Positions 1 through 12,382 of a stretch of DNA of 64,000 nt are shown in pieces (position 1 is the first letter of the stretch; each line of letters opens with the position of its first letter). The DNA is from Vigna angularis (lineage: Eukaryota > Streptophyta > Magnoliopsida > Fabales > Fabaceae): NCBI RefSeq assembly GCF_016808095.1, contig NC_068970.1, positions 25,526,501 to 25,590,500 on the forward strand, written 5' to 3'. The position numbers were made by a program, and so were the translations under genes. The notes under the pieces are model-generated. The model saw only the letters and a program-made list of their open reading frames with translations. It did not search any database and was not told the DNA's origin.

Positions 1-3000
1 CCATTAATCCTCCCTCATGTGTCTCTTGAACAAGGAGTTTTCTATGTGAACCTTGGGGAATGCAAATTTTTCCTTCTTTAAAAAGATACCCCTCTTTCAC
101 ATAGAATCCTCCTTGAGGCTTATTGAGACATTCCTCATAGATATGAGCAAAATCAAGATCTTGTGAATATAATTCAAGAATGTTATTAAATCCAAGAATT
201 TGAGCTCCCAATGTGGCTAATAGATTAATTTTTCTTGACAAAGCATCAGCCACCACATTGGATTTTCCTTTCTTGTATTTAATAACATAGGTGAATTGTT
301 CAATGAATTCCAACCACTTAGCATGCCTCTTTTGTAACTTGTGTTGACTCTTCAAATACTTAAGTGATTCATGATCATTATGAATGATAAACTCCTTGGC
401 AACAAGGTAATGTTCCCAAGTTTGAAGAGCCCTCACAAGTGCATAGAGTTCTTTGTCATAGGTGGGATAATTACAAGAGGCACCATGAAGTTTTTCACTA
501 AAGTATGCAATTGGGTGTCCTTCTTGTAATAATACTGCACCTATGCCAAATCCTGAAGCATCACATTCTAGCTCAAAAGTTTTGGAAAAATTTGGCAAAG
601 CTAGAATGGGTGCTTGTGTGAGCTTCTCTTTGAGTAGCTCAAAAGCTTTTTGTTGTTTATCCCCCCAATGGAATGTAACATCTTTTTTCACCAACTCATT
701 GAGGGGTGAAGCAAGACTAGAGAAGTTAGGAACAAATCTTCTGTAAAAACTTGCCAACCCATGGAAGCTCCTTACTTCTCCTACATTCTTTGGAGGAGGC
801 CAATCTTGGATGGCCTTTATTTTTTCTGGGTCCACATGAACCCCATTTTTGGTGACCACAAATCCAAGAAATATGACACTATCAACACAAAAGGTACACT
901 TGTCAAAGTTTGCAAACAATTTGTGTGTTCTAAGAATTGTTAAAACAATTCTCAAATGTTTTTCATGAGTTTGCAAATTTTGACTATATACCAAGATGTC
1001 ATCAAAGTAAACAACTACAAACTTCCCAATGCAATCCCTAAGGACATGATTCATAAGTCTCATGAATGTGCTTGGAGCATTTGTAAGACCAAAAGGCATA
1101 ACTAGCCATTCATATAATCCAAACTTGGTTTTAAAGGCAGTTTTCCATTCATCACCTTCCTTAATTCTTATTTGGTGATAGCCACTTTTTAAATCTACCT
1201 TTGAAAATATTTGTGCTCCATGCAATTCATCCAACATATCATCAAGCCTAGGAATGGGATGTCTATACTTGATTGTGATGTTGTTGATAGCTCTACAATC
1301 ACAACACATGCGCCACTTCCCATCTTTTTTTGGAACAAGCAACACTGGTACATCACATGGACTTAGACTCTTTTGAACTAAGCCTTTATCTAGCAACTCT
1401 TGGACTTGTGTCTCAATCTCCTTAGTTTCTTGGGGGTTTGTCCTATAGGCTGGCCTATTAGGAAGAACTGCCCCTGGAATGAAATCAATTTGATGTTCAA
1501 TTCCTCTTATGGGTGGAAGCCCTTTAGGAATTTCTTGTGGGAATAAATCATCAAATTCTTTCAAAAGTTTTTGAATGGATGGAGAAGGAGTTGAAATCTT
1601 TGAATCACTAGATGTGCATGTAAGTGTCCCTTGACAAAGAAGAAGATATGAAGGTTGCTCAACTTGAAGTGTATTTATTAAAGTCTTTTTGTTTAAAAGG
1701 ACTTCATGTTGAGTGACCTTAGGTGGCACACTTGTTTCTATACCCTCCTTTCTTTTTGACTTTTTCTTTTGAGCATGTTCTTGCTTTCTTAAAGACTTCA
1801 TTTGTGCTTGATCCTTAGCCACTTGGGTAGGAGTCAAAGGATGAAGCACAAACTTCTTGTCCTTTTGATGGATAGTGATGGTATTGGTTAGACCATGATG
1901 GATAGTTTGATGATCAAATTGCCATGGTCTCCCCAATAACATATGACATGCTTCCATGGGAACTATATCACATAAAACTTCATCTTTGAAGTTCCCAATG
2001 GAAAATGCCAACTTCACTTGATTCTTGACTATTATATCCCCATCTTCATTTAGCCAATGAAGTTTATAAGGTTTTGGATGGGGTATAATATCAAGTTTCA
2101 ACTTCTCAACCAACCTTGTGCTACAACAATTGCAACAAGACCCACTATCAACAATGAGAGAACAATGATTTTCTTGAATTTTACATCTTGTGTGAAAGAT
2201 GTTCTCTCTTTGTGATATGTGTTCAAGACTTGGTTGGTTGCTAAGTATCCTTCTCACCATGAGAAGTTGCCCATCATCAGCATATATTTCCTCTTCCCTC
2301 TCTTCTTCCTCACTCTCACTTGTACTAGTTGGGGTGTCACTTTCACTACTATAAATGTCCTTGCCTTTCAAAATAATGTTTCTTTTTGTAGGACATTGAA
2401 TAGCTACATGACCCCTTCCTAGACATTTGAAGCATTTGATTTCACTTGTTCTTGTGTGTGAGGGTGTCTCTTTCTTGGGTCTCTCTTCTATTTTGGCTAG
2501 AGGTTTAAATGGCTCTTTTTCTTTAAAAATTTTCTTTTCAAAAGTAGGTTGAACTTGAATTCTTTTAGAAGAAGATTTTCTCAAGTTTTGTTGTTCTACC
2601 TTTATACACATTTGAACAAGATCATTCAAATCTCTATAAGGTAGAAGTTCAACCTTATCTCTTATGTCAAAATTGAGCCCACTTAAAAATCTAGCTAAAG
2701 TAATTTCTGGACCCTCCACTATGCCTGCCCTCATCATATACAACTCCATCTTTTGTCTATATTCCTCAAATGTCATAGACCTTTGTTGTAACCTTTGGAG
2801 TTTATCCATGAGTTCCCTATTGTAGTAGGAGGGAATGTGTCTCCTCCTAAGGGCAGACTTGAGATCATTCCAATAGTGGATGGGAGGGGCTTGATGTCTA
2901 AGCCTCTCTTTGACTAAAGCAGTCCACCAGTACATTGCATACCCTTGAAAGCTTAGGGTAGCTAGAGATACCTTCCTCTCTTCACTCACTTAGTGGCATT

Positions 3001-3391
3001 CAAACAATTGTTCTACCTTCATCTCCCAATCAAGATAAGCCTCTACATTGTCCTTCCCATGGAAGTGAGGCAACACAATATTGACTTCTTTAGGGGGTGG
3101 AGGTGCATGTGAATTTCTCCTATGCCTTCTAGAAGTAGAAGACTGATGAGGGTAATAATCACCCAGACTCATAGACATCCCTCCCTCTTGAGAGTTTTCA
3201 CTCTGACTTCCCCTAGACTTACTTTTCCTTATCATTCTCAACTCATCTTGAATAACAGCATTTTGAAGCTCTCTATTGACTTTCTCTTCATTCATTTCTC
3301 TTCTCATTTCTTTGAATTCATTAACTAAAGTTTGAAGAGAAAAATGTTCTTTTTCACTATCACTAATCCTAGGAGAATGCCTTCTAGACAT
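1..3391 (-). pseudogene. Ty3/gypsy gag-pol polyprotein, one nonsense codon, continues past left edge
   Basis: Read on the minus strand, one frame runs from an ATG at 3391 to the window edge with a single in-frame stop. Domains in order are gag (from 3391), a CCHC zinc knuckle (C-x2-C-x4-H-x4-C, about 2396-2437), an aspartic protease with D-S-G-S (about 2140), reverse transcriptase with Y-F-D-D at 1000-1011, RNase H (about 300-700) and the start of the integrase zinc domain at 1-75. The stop is TAA at 2990-2992, where gag homology continues directly on both sides (F-E-C-H-stop-V-S-E-E), so it is most simply a CAA-to-TAA change. The rest of gag and all visible pol are open, so decay is recent. 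The product would package and reverse-transcribe the element's RNA. The lineage may be chromovirus-like, but I cannot fix it. Confidence 0.9.
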
Positions 3392-5628
3392 TATGATGGA
3401 TTTAAATGTTGTTCTTGAAGTAAAGACTAGAGATTTTCACTTGAAGCAATATTCCAGGTAAGGGAGGTGATTCACTAGGAATGCTTAAGTACCAAGCCTT
3501 TTCCTTGCCAAATATGCTTCTTGCTACTTACTAGAGTCCTTAGATCAAAATCACTCTTAAATCCACTTAAGTCTTAAAGACAACAAAGAAAACACAAAGT
3601 AAAGAAAAGGCACAACCTAACTCTAAATTCGGACCCCTAAGAGAGCTTCCTATTCGCACAAGATATAGGCTATCTAGTCGAGAATGGAACAAGCAATTAA
3701 AGTGAGGTCTCCTAGGTGAGGCTTAGACTTTGGATCTAAGACACACTCACCGTCTACCAATTTTAAAGTGATGAGACTTTTAGTCAAGTTAGCAAATGAG
3801 AGAAGAACACTTATGAGCTCTTCCACTTCACTTGCTTGAAATGGCCAACTTACAGAATTGAAAAAAAGAAAGTAAACACCAAAAATACAAGGGCAACACA
3901 AAATTTGGTAAAACAAGGATGTGGTTTGAATGTGGCAGCTTTGGTTGCTCTCAAACAAGTAATGAATCAGCTTGGATTCATGCAATTCTCTCAGCTGCAA
4001 GTGAATTATGCTGCTGTTGCAGCAACCAGTTTGATGCAGACCAGTGAAGAATTTGGTTCTGCTGCACCAAAAATTTCAGCCTCAATGTTGATCTTTCCTT
4101 GCTCCAATCCACTCCCTAAGATGCTACCAGTGTTGTAGGACCACCTGAGATGATTCTGCACCCAGCAAAGAGCTCATACAGACCACCAATGATCAATTGT
4201 TAAGCCAAAAAAATCAACATTGCTGCTGCCAAAAACTGTTAAACCAGAATGCACAACTGTAGTTTTATCAAACAGCTTATGTGCAGGATTTTCAAACAAC
4301 TTAAATCAATCAATTAATTGGTTTCCAATGACTGATGGCACTCAAAATGAACTTAGGAAAGGCTCTAGAGTAGATTTGAAAAGCAAGAAACAAAGATAAG
4401 TTGCAGCTTTGATCAATTTCGAAATCAAATGTAAAACTAGGCAAAGTGTTTGATAAAATGCCTAGAAGAAAGCTGGAAAAAAAATTGTGCATCAGATTTT
4501 AAATTTTGCTTGGCACTGGTTCACACAGCTTTTTACAATGCAGTTGGTAAGATTTGAATTGTGCACTTCTTTTAATTCAATTGAACCAAGCTTTTGCTAC
4601 CAATCTAACACTGAATATGATGCATTAATCATACCAAACTCTGAATTTCGAAATCTGCAACTTATATCAGAAAAAGTGTTGAAAATTTGGTGGTTTGAAT
4701 GGCAATTTTACACAAACACGTTTGCACACTTAATTTTATGATTTGAGCAACTTTGTTTAACCAAATGTGACTTGTTCAAACTGCCAGCAGAGGCTAAAAA
4801 CTTGGAATTCTGATTTTCACTACTTCAGTTGCTATTTAACACCAAAATTAAACCAAATCACCAACCAAACTTCAGCAGAGGATTCAAACGAAATTGTAAG
4901 CAACTTTTATGACTCCAATACAGCAAATTAAACTTGAAAAAGACTCTAGAAATTCATTAAGAGATGTCCAGAAGTGAGTTCTAATCTGGACAGATTCAAA
5001 AACAGGAAAAAAGACTCAATCAAAGTGTATGCAGCTCGGTTCAACTGCTCTAGCAATGAATTCTGGATTCTGCTGACTGATGCAACCAGTTTTTATTGTC
5101 TTAGACAATACAATGTTCATATTGTATGCACACAACGCAGTCCAAGAATTCAAACACAACCAGAAAGCAAATTTTCACACGGTGTAGTTCAGAAAATACA
5201 TTTTAAATCAGATTCAAACCAGATTTAAATTCTGCATTAACGGGAACTGCACTGTGATGGAATTCAAGATGCACAAGCTCATTCATCATTGCTCATCTCA
5301 TGTGCTTCTATTGAAAATCCAATCAACACAGCAGATTTATCCCAAACCAGTTTCAACTCAGAAATTTGACAAAATAAACCACAACACAGTACTAGACATG
5401 ACAGAATTGGATTTCCAAACTAAAAGACTCAAAGCAATGGAATGAACCGATTAAAATGATTAACAATAAAGCAATTAAAAGCTGGAACAACGAAATCCAA
5501 CATTGGAATCTACTGGAATTAAAATTTCAATGAAACAGTGTGCACAGAATGAATACACGAAGGGAATGTTGATGACAGTATATATGGAATGGAAAGAACA
5601 CTTAGCTGGAGCGTGATGCAGAACCTAG
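3392..5628 (-). other. Untranslated leader of the gypsy element
   Basis: This stretch lies between the primer-binding site at 5629-5640 and the gag ATG at 3391 on the minus strand. At about 2.2 kb it is long for a retrotransposon leader. I find no recognisable protein on either strand and no nested element. The short open stretches here lack any family signature. It probably holds packaging signals and other 5' untranslated sequence. Confidence 0.6.
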
Positions 5629-5640
5629 GCTCTGATACCA
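5629..5640 (-). other. Primer-binding site, initiator tRNA-Met
   Basis: The minus strand reads TGGTATCAGAGC, the standard plant retrotransposon primer site matching the 3' end of initiator tRNA-Met. It lies two bases past the LTR end at 5643. This fixes the element's orientation as minus and marks where first-strand cDNA synthesis would start. Confidence 0.9.
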
Positions 5641-5642
5641 CT

Positions 5643-6194
5643 TGATGATGTTGATCCAGTAGAGTTGTGGTTTGAAGGTAGTAGAATGATGAATGGAATC
5701 ATAAGCAGAGTTGCATTTAGATCACGAGAGGCAGTGGCAGCGGAAAGAAGTGAGGTTTAACAGCAGTGGCAGAAGTGAATTTAGTGGCTGCAGTATAGTT
5801 AATGCAGTGGAAACAGATCTGGATGCAGAGATGGATGTAGAGATGGATGTAGAGCTCTATGGTGAGTGGATTATCTAACTCAGAAAGCCTTCACTGGAAG
5901 GAAGCTAGAAGGAGAAGGAAAGCTCAATAAGAGGTGACTTTTGGCAGAGTTCTGGTTGCTGAAAAAAATGCATCAGCATAGTAAAACTCCATGTATTCAA
6001 AAGTGAGATACAAGCTTTGCCCATGAGATTTTATAGATCAATCTCCCAGCTTGAGCAAGCCTTTTACACGTTTTAATTGTGAAATGTTATTACTAACCAT
6101 GTGCTAAATGAGTAGCTTCCAGTAAGCGTGCTAAATGAATTTTAACATGTGGAGAAAACAATTACTAATGCTACCCCATAGAAGGATAAGCACA
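5643..6194 (-). mobile_element. Long terminal repeat of the gypsy element
   Basis: This 552-bp segment begins TG and ends CA. On the minus strand its 3' end abuts the primer-binding site. Its 5' end abuts a purine-rich tract (AAGAAGGGG, minus strand) at 6195-6204. An ordinary 5' LTR should have host DNA on that side, so this LTR looks shared between two element bodies. The second LTR of the main element lies beyond the left edge, so the boundaries rest only on TG/CA, primer site and polypurine tract. Confidence 0.7.
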
Positions 6195-6400
6195 CCCCTT
6201 CTTGTGTGGCAATGTCCACTTTACCCTTCTCCATGTTTTGGCAAATTGGTAGCATCTTCTTGTTCTCCAATTTTCCATCCAAAAATAGCAAAGAGGGTTT
6301 GACCTTTGGGAGAGTACTCATCTTGTATTTTCTTGATCATCCCTCTTGTGATAGGTCCAATGGTGCTAGGCCTTCTTGTATCACCATGGCTGCCCAACTT
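6195..6400 (-). pseudogene. C-terminal pol fragment of a gypsy element with polypurine tract
   Basis: On the minus strand a reading frame ending at about 6221 contains G-P-I-T-R followed by basic residues, the type of tail seen at the end of gypsy polyproteins. The stop is followed by a polypurine tract (6195-6204) and the LTR at 6194. It therefore looks like the 3' end of a second gypsy copy. Upstream it is cut by the copia element near 6400. The exact junction and the family assignment of this short tail are inferred. Confidence 0.5.
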
Positions 6401-9400
6401 GATGATCGGAGTCGGTCTCGCCAACCAGGTAAAGGACGTCCAAAATGTGACCACTATGGCAAGCTAGGCCACAAAATTGATAGATGTTATGCGCTTCATG
6501 GACGTCCTCCTCGACCTATAGCAATGGCTAATTCTGATCCACCTCCCCGATCACCGTCTGCAGACCATCCTACTTCATCAAATACCATAAATAACCCTTT
6601 ACTCTTTCAGGAATTTCTCAGATGGTATGAGGACCGTCAGCACTCTAGTTCCACTACATCTACTTCTGTTATACGCACAGGTACTCCTTTTGTTGGTCTG
6701 ACTCACTTTCCCGGATCTTGGGTCCTTGACTCAGGCGCCACCGATCATATCACTGGTAACAAGTCCTTGTTTTCTTCCTTGTCATGTCCAGTTAATTTAC
6801 CCTCGGTAACAATGGCTGATGGGTCTAGAGTCTCATCTCATGGTATTGGTACTGTTCATATTTTTCCGTCCATATCCATTGATAATGTACTTTATGTCCC
6901 TGGGTCTCCTTTTAACTTATTGTCCGTAAGTTGTCTAACTCGTTCCCTTAATTGTGTTATTTCATTTACCAAAGATTCTGTTTGGTTGCAGGACCGAAGT
7001 TTGAAACACATGATTGGCATAGGATGTGAGTCTCATGGCCTATATCATCTTAGCCCTTCTCCACATGCTGGTGTAATCATGGAGTCACCATCCCTTCTTC
7101 ATGCTTAGTTAGGTCATCCCAGTCTTGCCAAACTGCAGCAACTTGTTCCGAGTCTGTCCAAATTATCAAGTTTGTCGTGTGAGTCTTGTCAGTTAGGTAA
7201 ACATACTCGTAGTTCCTTTCCTCGTAGTGTTTCACAACAAGCGTCATCCCCATTTTCATTGGTTCATTCTGATATTTGGGGACCTAGTCGTGTTATGTCA
7301 ACTTTAGGATTTCAGTATTTTGTTACCTTTATTGATGACTATTCCAGATGTACTTGGTTGTTTCTCATGAAGAATCGTTCTGAGTTGTTTTCTATGTTTC
7401 AAACTTTTTTCAATGAAATAAAAACTCAGTTTGGGGTTTCTATTCGCACTTTACGCAGTGATAATGGCCGTGAATACCTTTCTCAACAGTTTAAACATTT
7501 TATGGCTTCTCATGGCATTCTTCACCAAACCTCATGTGCTTATACCCCTCAACAAAATGGGGTGGCTGAGCGCAAGAATAGACACCTTATTGAAACAACT
7601 TGTACCCTTCTCATTCATGGTCAAGTACCCTCACGTTTTTGGGGTGATGCTATTCTCACAGCATGTTATCTTATCAACCGCATGCCATCTTCCTTCCTAG
7701 AGAACAAAATCCCTCATTCTATCTTATTTCCTTAAGACCCTCTACATCCATTACCCCTTAGAGTTTTTGGGTCTACATGTTTTGTTCATGATTTTAGTCC
7801 TGGTCTTGATAAGTTATCTCCTAGGTCTCACAAATGTGTCTTCTTAGGATTTCCACGGTCACAAAAGGGCTATAAGTGTTTTTCCCCTTCCCTCAATCGT
7901 CATTTTATCTCTGCTGATGTCACTTTTGATGAATCTTCTTTTTACTTTACACATCTATCTTCTAGCTCTGTACCTCTCCCTGTTACTGTTGATATTCCTC
8001 TTATCTGTGATCCTCCTGGTGATGCTCCACCCATTTTGTCTCCTCCTTCTTTAGACTCTCATTCACCACAGGATCGTCCTTCACCACCACCCCTTCAGGT
8101 TTATAGTCGCCGCAATTGTCTCCCTCATGACTCACTTCCAGTGTCGCCTCCTGTGTCTTCTCCGGCTCCAGCAAATGAGTCTGACTTGCCTATTGCCCTT
8201 CTTAAAGGTATACGCTCTACCTGTAACCCTTCCCCCCATTATACTGTTCTTAGTTACCACAGATTATCTCCATCATTTTACACTTGTCTCTCATCCATTT
8301 CTTCTGTGTCAATTCCTAAATCTGTGGGTGATGCCTTAACTCATCCTGGCTGGCGTCAAGCTATGCTGGATGAATTAAGTGCTTTACAGAAAAGTGGAAC
8401 TTGGGAGCTTGTCCAATTACCATCTGGAAATTTTGTTGTTGGTTGCAGGTGGGTGTATGCTATCAAGGTTGGCCCTGATGGCACAATTGATCGTCTGAAA
8501 GCTCGACTGGTTGCCAAAGGCTACACACAGATTTTTGGTTTGGATTATGGTGATACTTTTTCTCCAGTGGCAAAAATGACCTATGTTCGCCTATTCATTG
8601 CCATGGCCGCTCTTCGCCAATGGCCTCTTTACCAACTTGATGTCAAAAATGCTTTCCTGAATGGTGATTTGCATGAAGAAATTTATATGGAGCAACTGCC
8701 TGGCTTTGTTGCTAAGGGGGAGTCATCTGGATTGGTATGTCGTCTTCGCAAATCCTTATATGGCCTAAAACAATCTCCTCGGGCCTGGTTTGGTAAATTC
8801 AGCTGTGTTGTTCAACAATTTGGTATGTCTCGCAGTGAAGCGAATCATTCAGTGTTCTATCGCCACTCAAATGCTGGATGTATTTACTTAATAGTGTATG
8901 TCGATGATATTGTTCTCACAGGAAGTGACTATCTCGGCATCTCTCACATGAAACAACACCTTTGTCATCATTTTCAAACCAAAGATCTTGGCAAACTTCG
9001 GTACTTTTTGGGTATTGAAGTAGCACAATCCAATGATGGTATTGTCATATCTCAGAGGAAGTATGCGTTAGACATCTTGGAGGAAACAGGGTTAATGAAC
9101 TGTAAATCTGTTGAGACACCTATGGACCCTAACATCAAACTCCTACCAAATCAGGGGGAGTCTTTCTCAGATCCTGAACGGTACAGAAGATTAGTTGGTA
9201 AATTAAACTATCTTACTGTTACGCGTCCTGACATTTCTTTCGCAGTTAGTGTGGTGAGTCAATTTCTAAACTCCCCATGTGAAGACCATTGGGATGCAGT
9301 TGTTCGCATACTGAAGTATATTAAAGGATCACCTGGAAAAGGTTTGCTATATGGCCCTAACAACGATACAAAAATCGTTTGCTATTCAGATGCTGATTGT

Positions 9401-9853
9401 GCTGGTTCCCCTTCTGATAGGAGGTCTACTTCTGGATATTGTGTCTCTATTGGTGGCAACCTGATGTCTTGGAAAAATAAGAAGCAAAGTGTTGTGGCAA
9501 GGTCCAGCGCAGAAGCAGAATATAGAGCTATGGCATCTACTACTTGCGAGCTTGTGTGGCTTAAACAATTACTTAATGAATTGAAATTTGGAGATGTCAC
9601 TCACATGACACTTATATGTGATAATCAAGCTGCTCTTCATATTAGCTCTAACCCTGTCTTCCATGAGAGAACCAAGCACATTGAAGTTGATTGTCATTTT
9701 ATTAGAGAAAAAATCATATCCGGAGATATCAAGACTGAGTTCGTTAACTCAAGCAACCAGTTGGCAGACATATTCACCAAGTCCTTACGAGGACCTAGAA
9801 TTGACTATCTTTGTAACAAGCTTGGAACATATGATTTATATGCTCCAGCTTGA
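6400..9853 (+). pseudogene. Ty1/copia gag-pol, 5'-truncated, two in-frame stops
   Basis: A single plus-strand frame runs from about 6400 to a stop at 9851-9853, interrupted only by TAG at 7106-7108 and TAA at 7733-7735. Visible domains are a gag zinc knuckle at 6446-6487, in which the second Cys is Tyr; protease D-S-G-A-T at about 6724; an integrase with zinc region and DDE core (about 7100-7750); reverse transcriptase with Y-V-D-D at about 8897; and RNase H (Y-S-D-A-D-C at about 9382, S-A-E-A-E-Y at about 9510) ending with the typical copia L-A-D-I-F-T-K tail. The gag N-terminus, leader and 5' LTR are missing. Plus-strand codons before about 6400 are antisense to the gypsy pol tail and are not copia. 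Confidence 0.9.
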
Positions 9854-9860
9854 GGGGGAG
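9851..9860 (+). other. Polypurine tract of the copia element
   Basis: The sequence TGAGGGGGAG overlaps the pol stop codon and directly precedes the LTR. This is the usual priming site for plus-strand synthesis in plant copia elements. Confidence 0.85.
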
Positions 9861-10019
9861 TGTTAGATGTTAAGTTGTGTGTTTTTTTTAATTGGGCTTA
9901 ACCCACTCTGTATTTAGGGTTTCTCCCTTATCTTACATTATAAATAAACTACCCTATGTGTATGCTAAACACATAAGGGAGATTTCTCCTAATCTTCTTC
10001 ACTATATTCAACACTAACA
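9861..10019 (+). mobile_element. 3' LTR of the copia element
   Basis: This short 159-bp LTR starts TGTTAG and ends CTAACA, a perfect 6-bp inverted terminal pair. It contains a TATA-like stretch (TATAAATAAAC, about 9940). No matching LTR is present near 6.2-6.4 kb, which confirms 5' truncation. The following base starts the minisatellite. Confidence 0.85.
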
Positions 10020-11310
10020 ATATACACATTAGGCGAATGTATACATACATTGATTATACGAGTATAACAAAAGCTATTAGATGAATCTAGCAATACATAA
10101 TAAACAAGTTTGTCCAAACATCAATTTATTATAACAAAAAATACTGAATGAGTATGTTCATATATTAATTAGATAAGTCAAGAATATATTGATTAGATGA
10201 GTATAACAAATTACTAAACGAGTCCATGATTAAACAAGTTTAATAATGCACATTAGACGAGTCTGACCATACAATCATTAGACAAGTATAGCCAAAATAT
10301 TAGGCAAATCATTCCACACATTGATTAAACGCGTCTAGAAATATTCATTAGAAAAGTCTATTAATATATATTAAATGAGTTTGTTCATTCATTGAATAAA
10401 TGAATCTTGCAATAGACATTAAACGAGTCTACAATGCATTAATTAGATTACTATGGCCATACATTAATTAAACGTCTAATAGACATTAGATGAGCATGTC
10501 TATATACATTAGTTTGTCTATACATAAATTAGACAAGTATATTAATACACATTAGACGAGTCTAGCAATACACATTACACAAGTTTAAATATACACATTA
10601 GATGAGTCATTCATATATTTATTAGACAACTCTAGCAATATACTTTAGATAAATCTTTCCATACATAAATTAGATGAGTATATTAATACATATTAGACAA
10701 GTTTATTCATTCATTGATTAGATGAATCTTGTAATACACATTAGATGAGTTTGTTCATACATTAACTACGTGAGTATAGTGAAAAGTATTAAACGAGTTT
10801 AGAAATACAAATTATAAACGAGTTTATTCATATACTGATTAGATGAATATAACAAAAAAACATTAGATGAGTTTAGAAATACAAATTATAGACGAGTTTA
10901 TTCATATACTGATTAGATGAATATAACAAAAAAACATTAGATGAGTCATTTCATACATTGAATAGATGAGTCTAAGAATACACATTAGACAGATATGTTC
11001 ATACACTAATCAGACGAGTCTTGTAACACACTTTAGATGAGTTTGTCTATACACTAATTATACTAGTCTAGCAATACAATGTTAGACAAATTTGTTCATA
11101 CACATATTAGATGAGTTTATTGATACACATTATACAAGTCTTGTTATATACATTAGACAAACTTGTGTTTATACTGATTATACAAGTTTAACAATATACA
11201 TTAGACAAATGTATCCATATAATGATAATGAGTCTAAGAACACATATTAAATGAGTTTACAACGTACTCATTAGACAAATCTAACAATAAACATTAAATC
11301 AATATTTTCA
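10020..11310. repeat. Degenerate minisatellite, block A
   Basis: The block consists of many diverged copies of a motif close to CACATTAGACGAGTCT, alternating with CATACATTGATTAGA-type spacers and A/T runs. One 74-bp stretch is repeated almost exactly (starts at about 10801 and 10875). No coding capacity is visible. The same family forms blocks at 52.0-53.7 and 61.4-63.1 kb. Confidence 0.85.
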
Positions 11311-12382
11311 TACACTAATTTATATTTTTAACAAGTCTATTTTACATATTCTTACATATCTTTTATATTTTTAAAAAGTCTACTTTATTTTTTTACATGT
11401 TTTATCCTTTATATGTTTACAAAGTCTACTTTTATATTTTTATAAACATATTTATTTTTAGACTTATAAATTATTTTTCAAGTCAATTCTATTTAAAACT
11501 TAATTATAAACTTTAAAATATTTATTTTCTCACTTGTCATCTAAATCTTTTTTGTAATAAACACACCAACAATCATCAATAGAAACGCACAGGTTTAAAA
11601 TTAGTTTTACATTAAAATTAATATTGTTCACAATATATTGTCCATTTCTTTTCTTAATTTGTTTGTTTTCTCATCAAATTTTGGTCGGACTTCCCTTTTA
11701 TTAATATTGCTCAGTGGATTTGAGAATAGAAAAAGAGACGAAAGAAGAGAAATATACTCAAAATTGTTGTTTAGATTAAGGTAAAAGAATAAAAAATATA
11801 AAATACTAAGTATTAATAAAAAGAAAATAATATTTTTCTTTCCTTTTTAAACTCTTGTTAAAATAAACAAAACATTAGTTTATAATTATTTTTTAATAAT
11901 AAAATATTTACATTCAGATTAGTCACTAAAGATAAATATTTAATTAAAAATAAAACTTTTAAGAACAATTATATACTAGATATATGAAAAATCATATACT
12001 AGATATATAAAATAATTGGAACATCAAAATATCTGAATTCTTACCGATAAAAATGTAACAGATTCCCATACTTATTTTCTAAATAGTTTAAAATGAGTAC
12101 CATTCTCACATTAGGCATCCATCAATCAAATCTATTGTAGTAATTATAAGATGTACCCTAAGATACAGGGACTCGACCTGGTATTTTCAGGATCGATTTT
12201 CCAACATTGAAATATGAAATGACACATTTTGGAATTTTCACATTTATAATGAAATGGCACCTTTTGAGCTTAGCTCTTGCTAAAATATCACTAATCCATT
12301 GCTTTTCATCGATAACTCAGAAGCTAAATGATATTGATATGAGGTTCTGCTACAAAAAAGCACCGCACTTCTCAATCTTATC
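11311..12382. other. AT-rich flank of block A; no gene seen
   Basis: The part from 11311 to about 11610 matches, with divergence, the sequence between minisatellite and lectin stop codon at 63110-63490: oligo-T stretches, then a shared segment around TTTAAAACTAGTTT-like sequence. From 11620 to 12382 it is AT-rich DNA and the 3' flank of the Sel1-like gene. I see no other gene. Confidence 0.55.
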
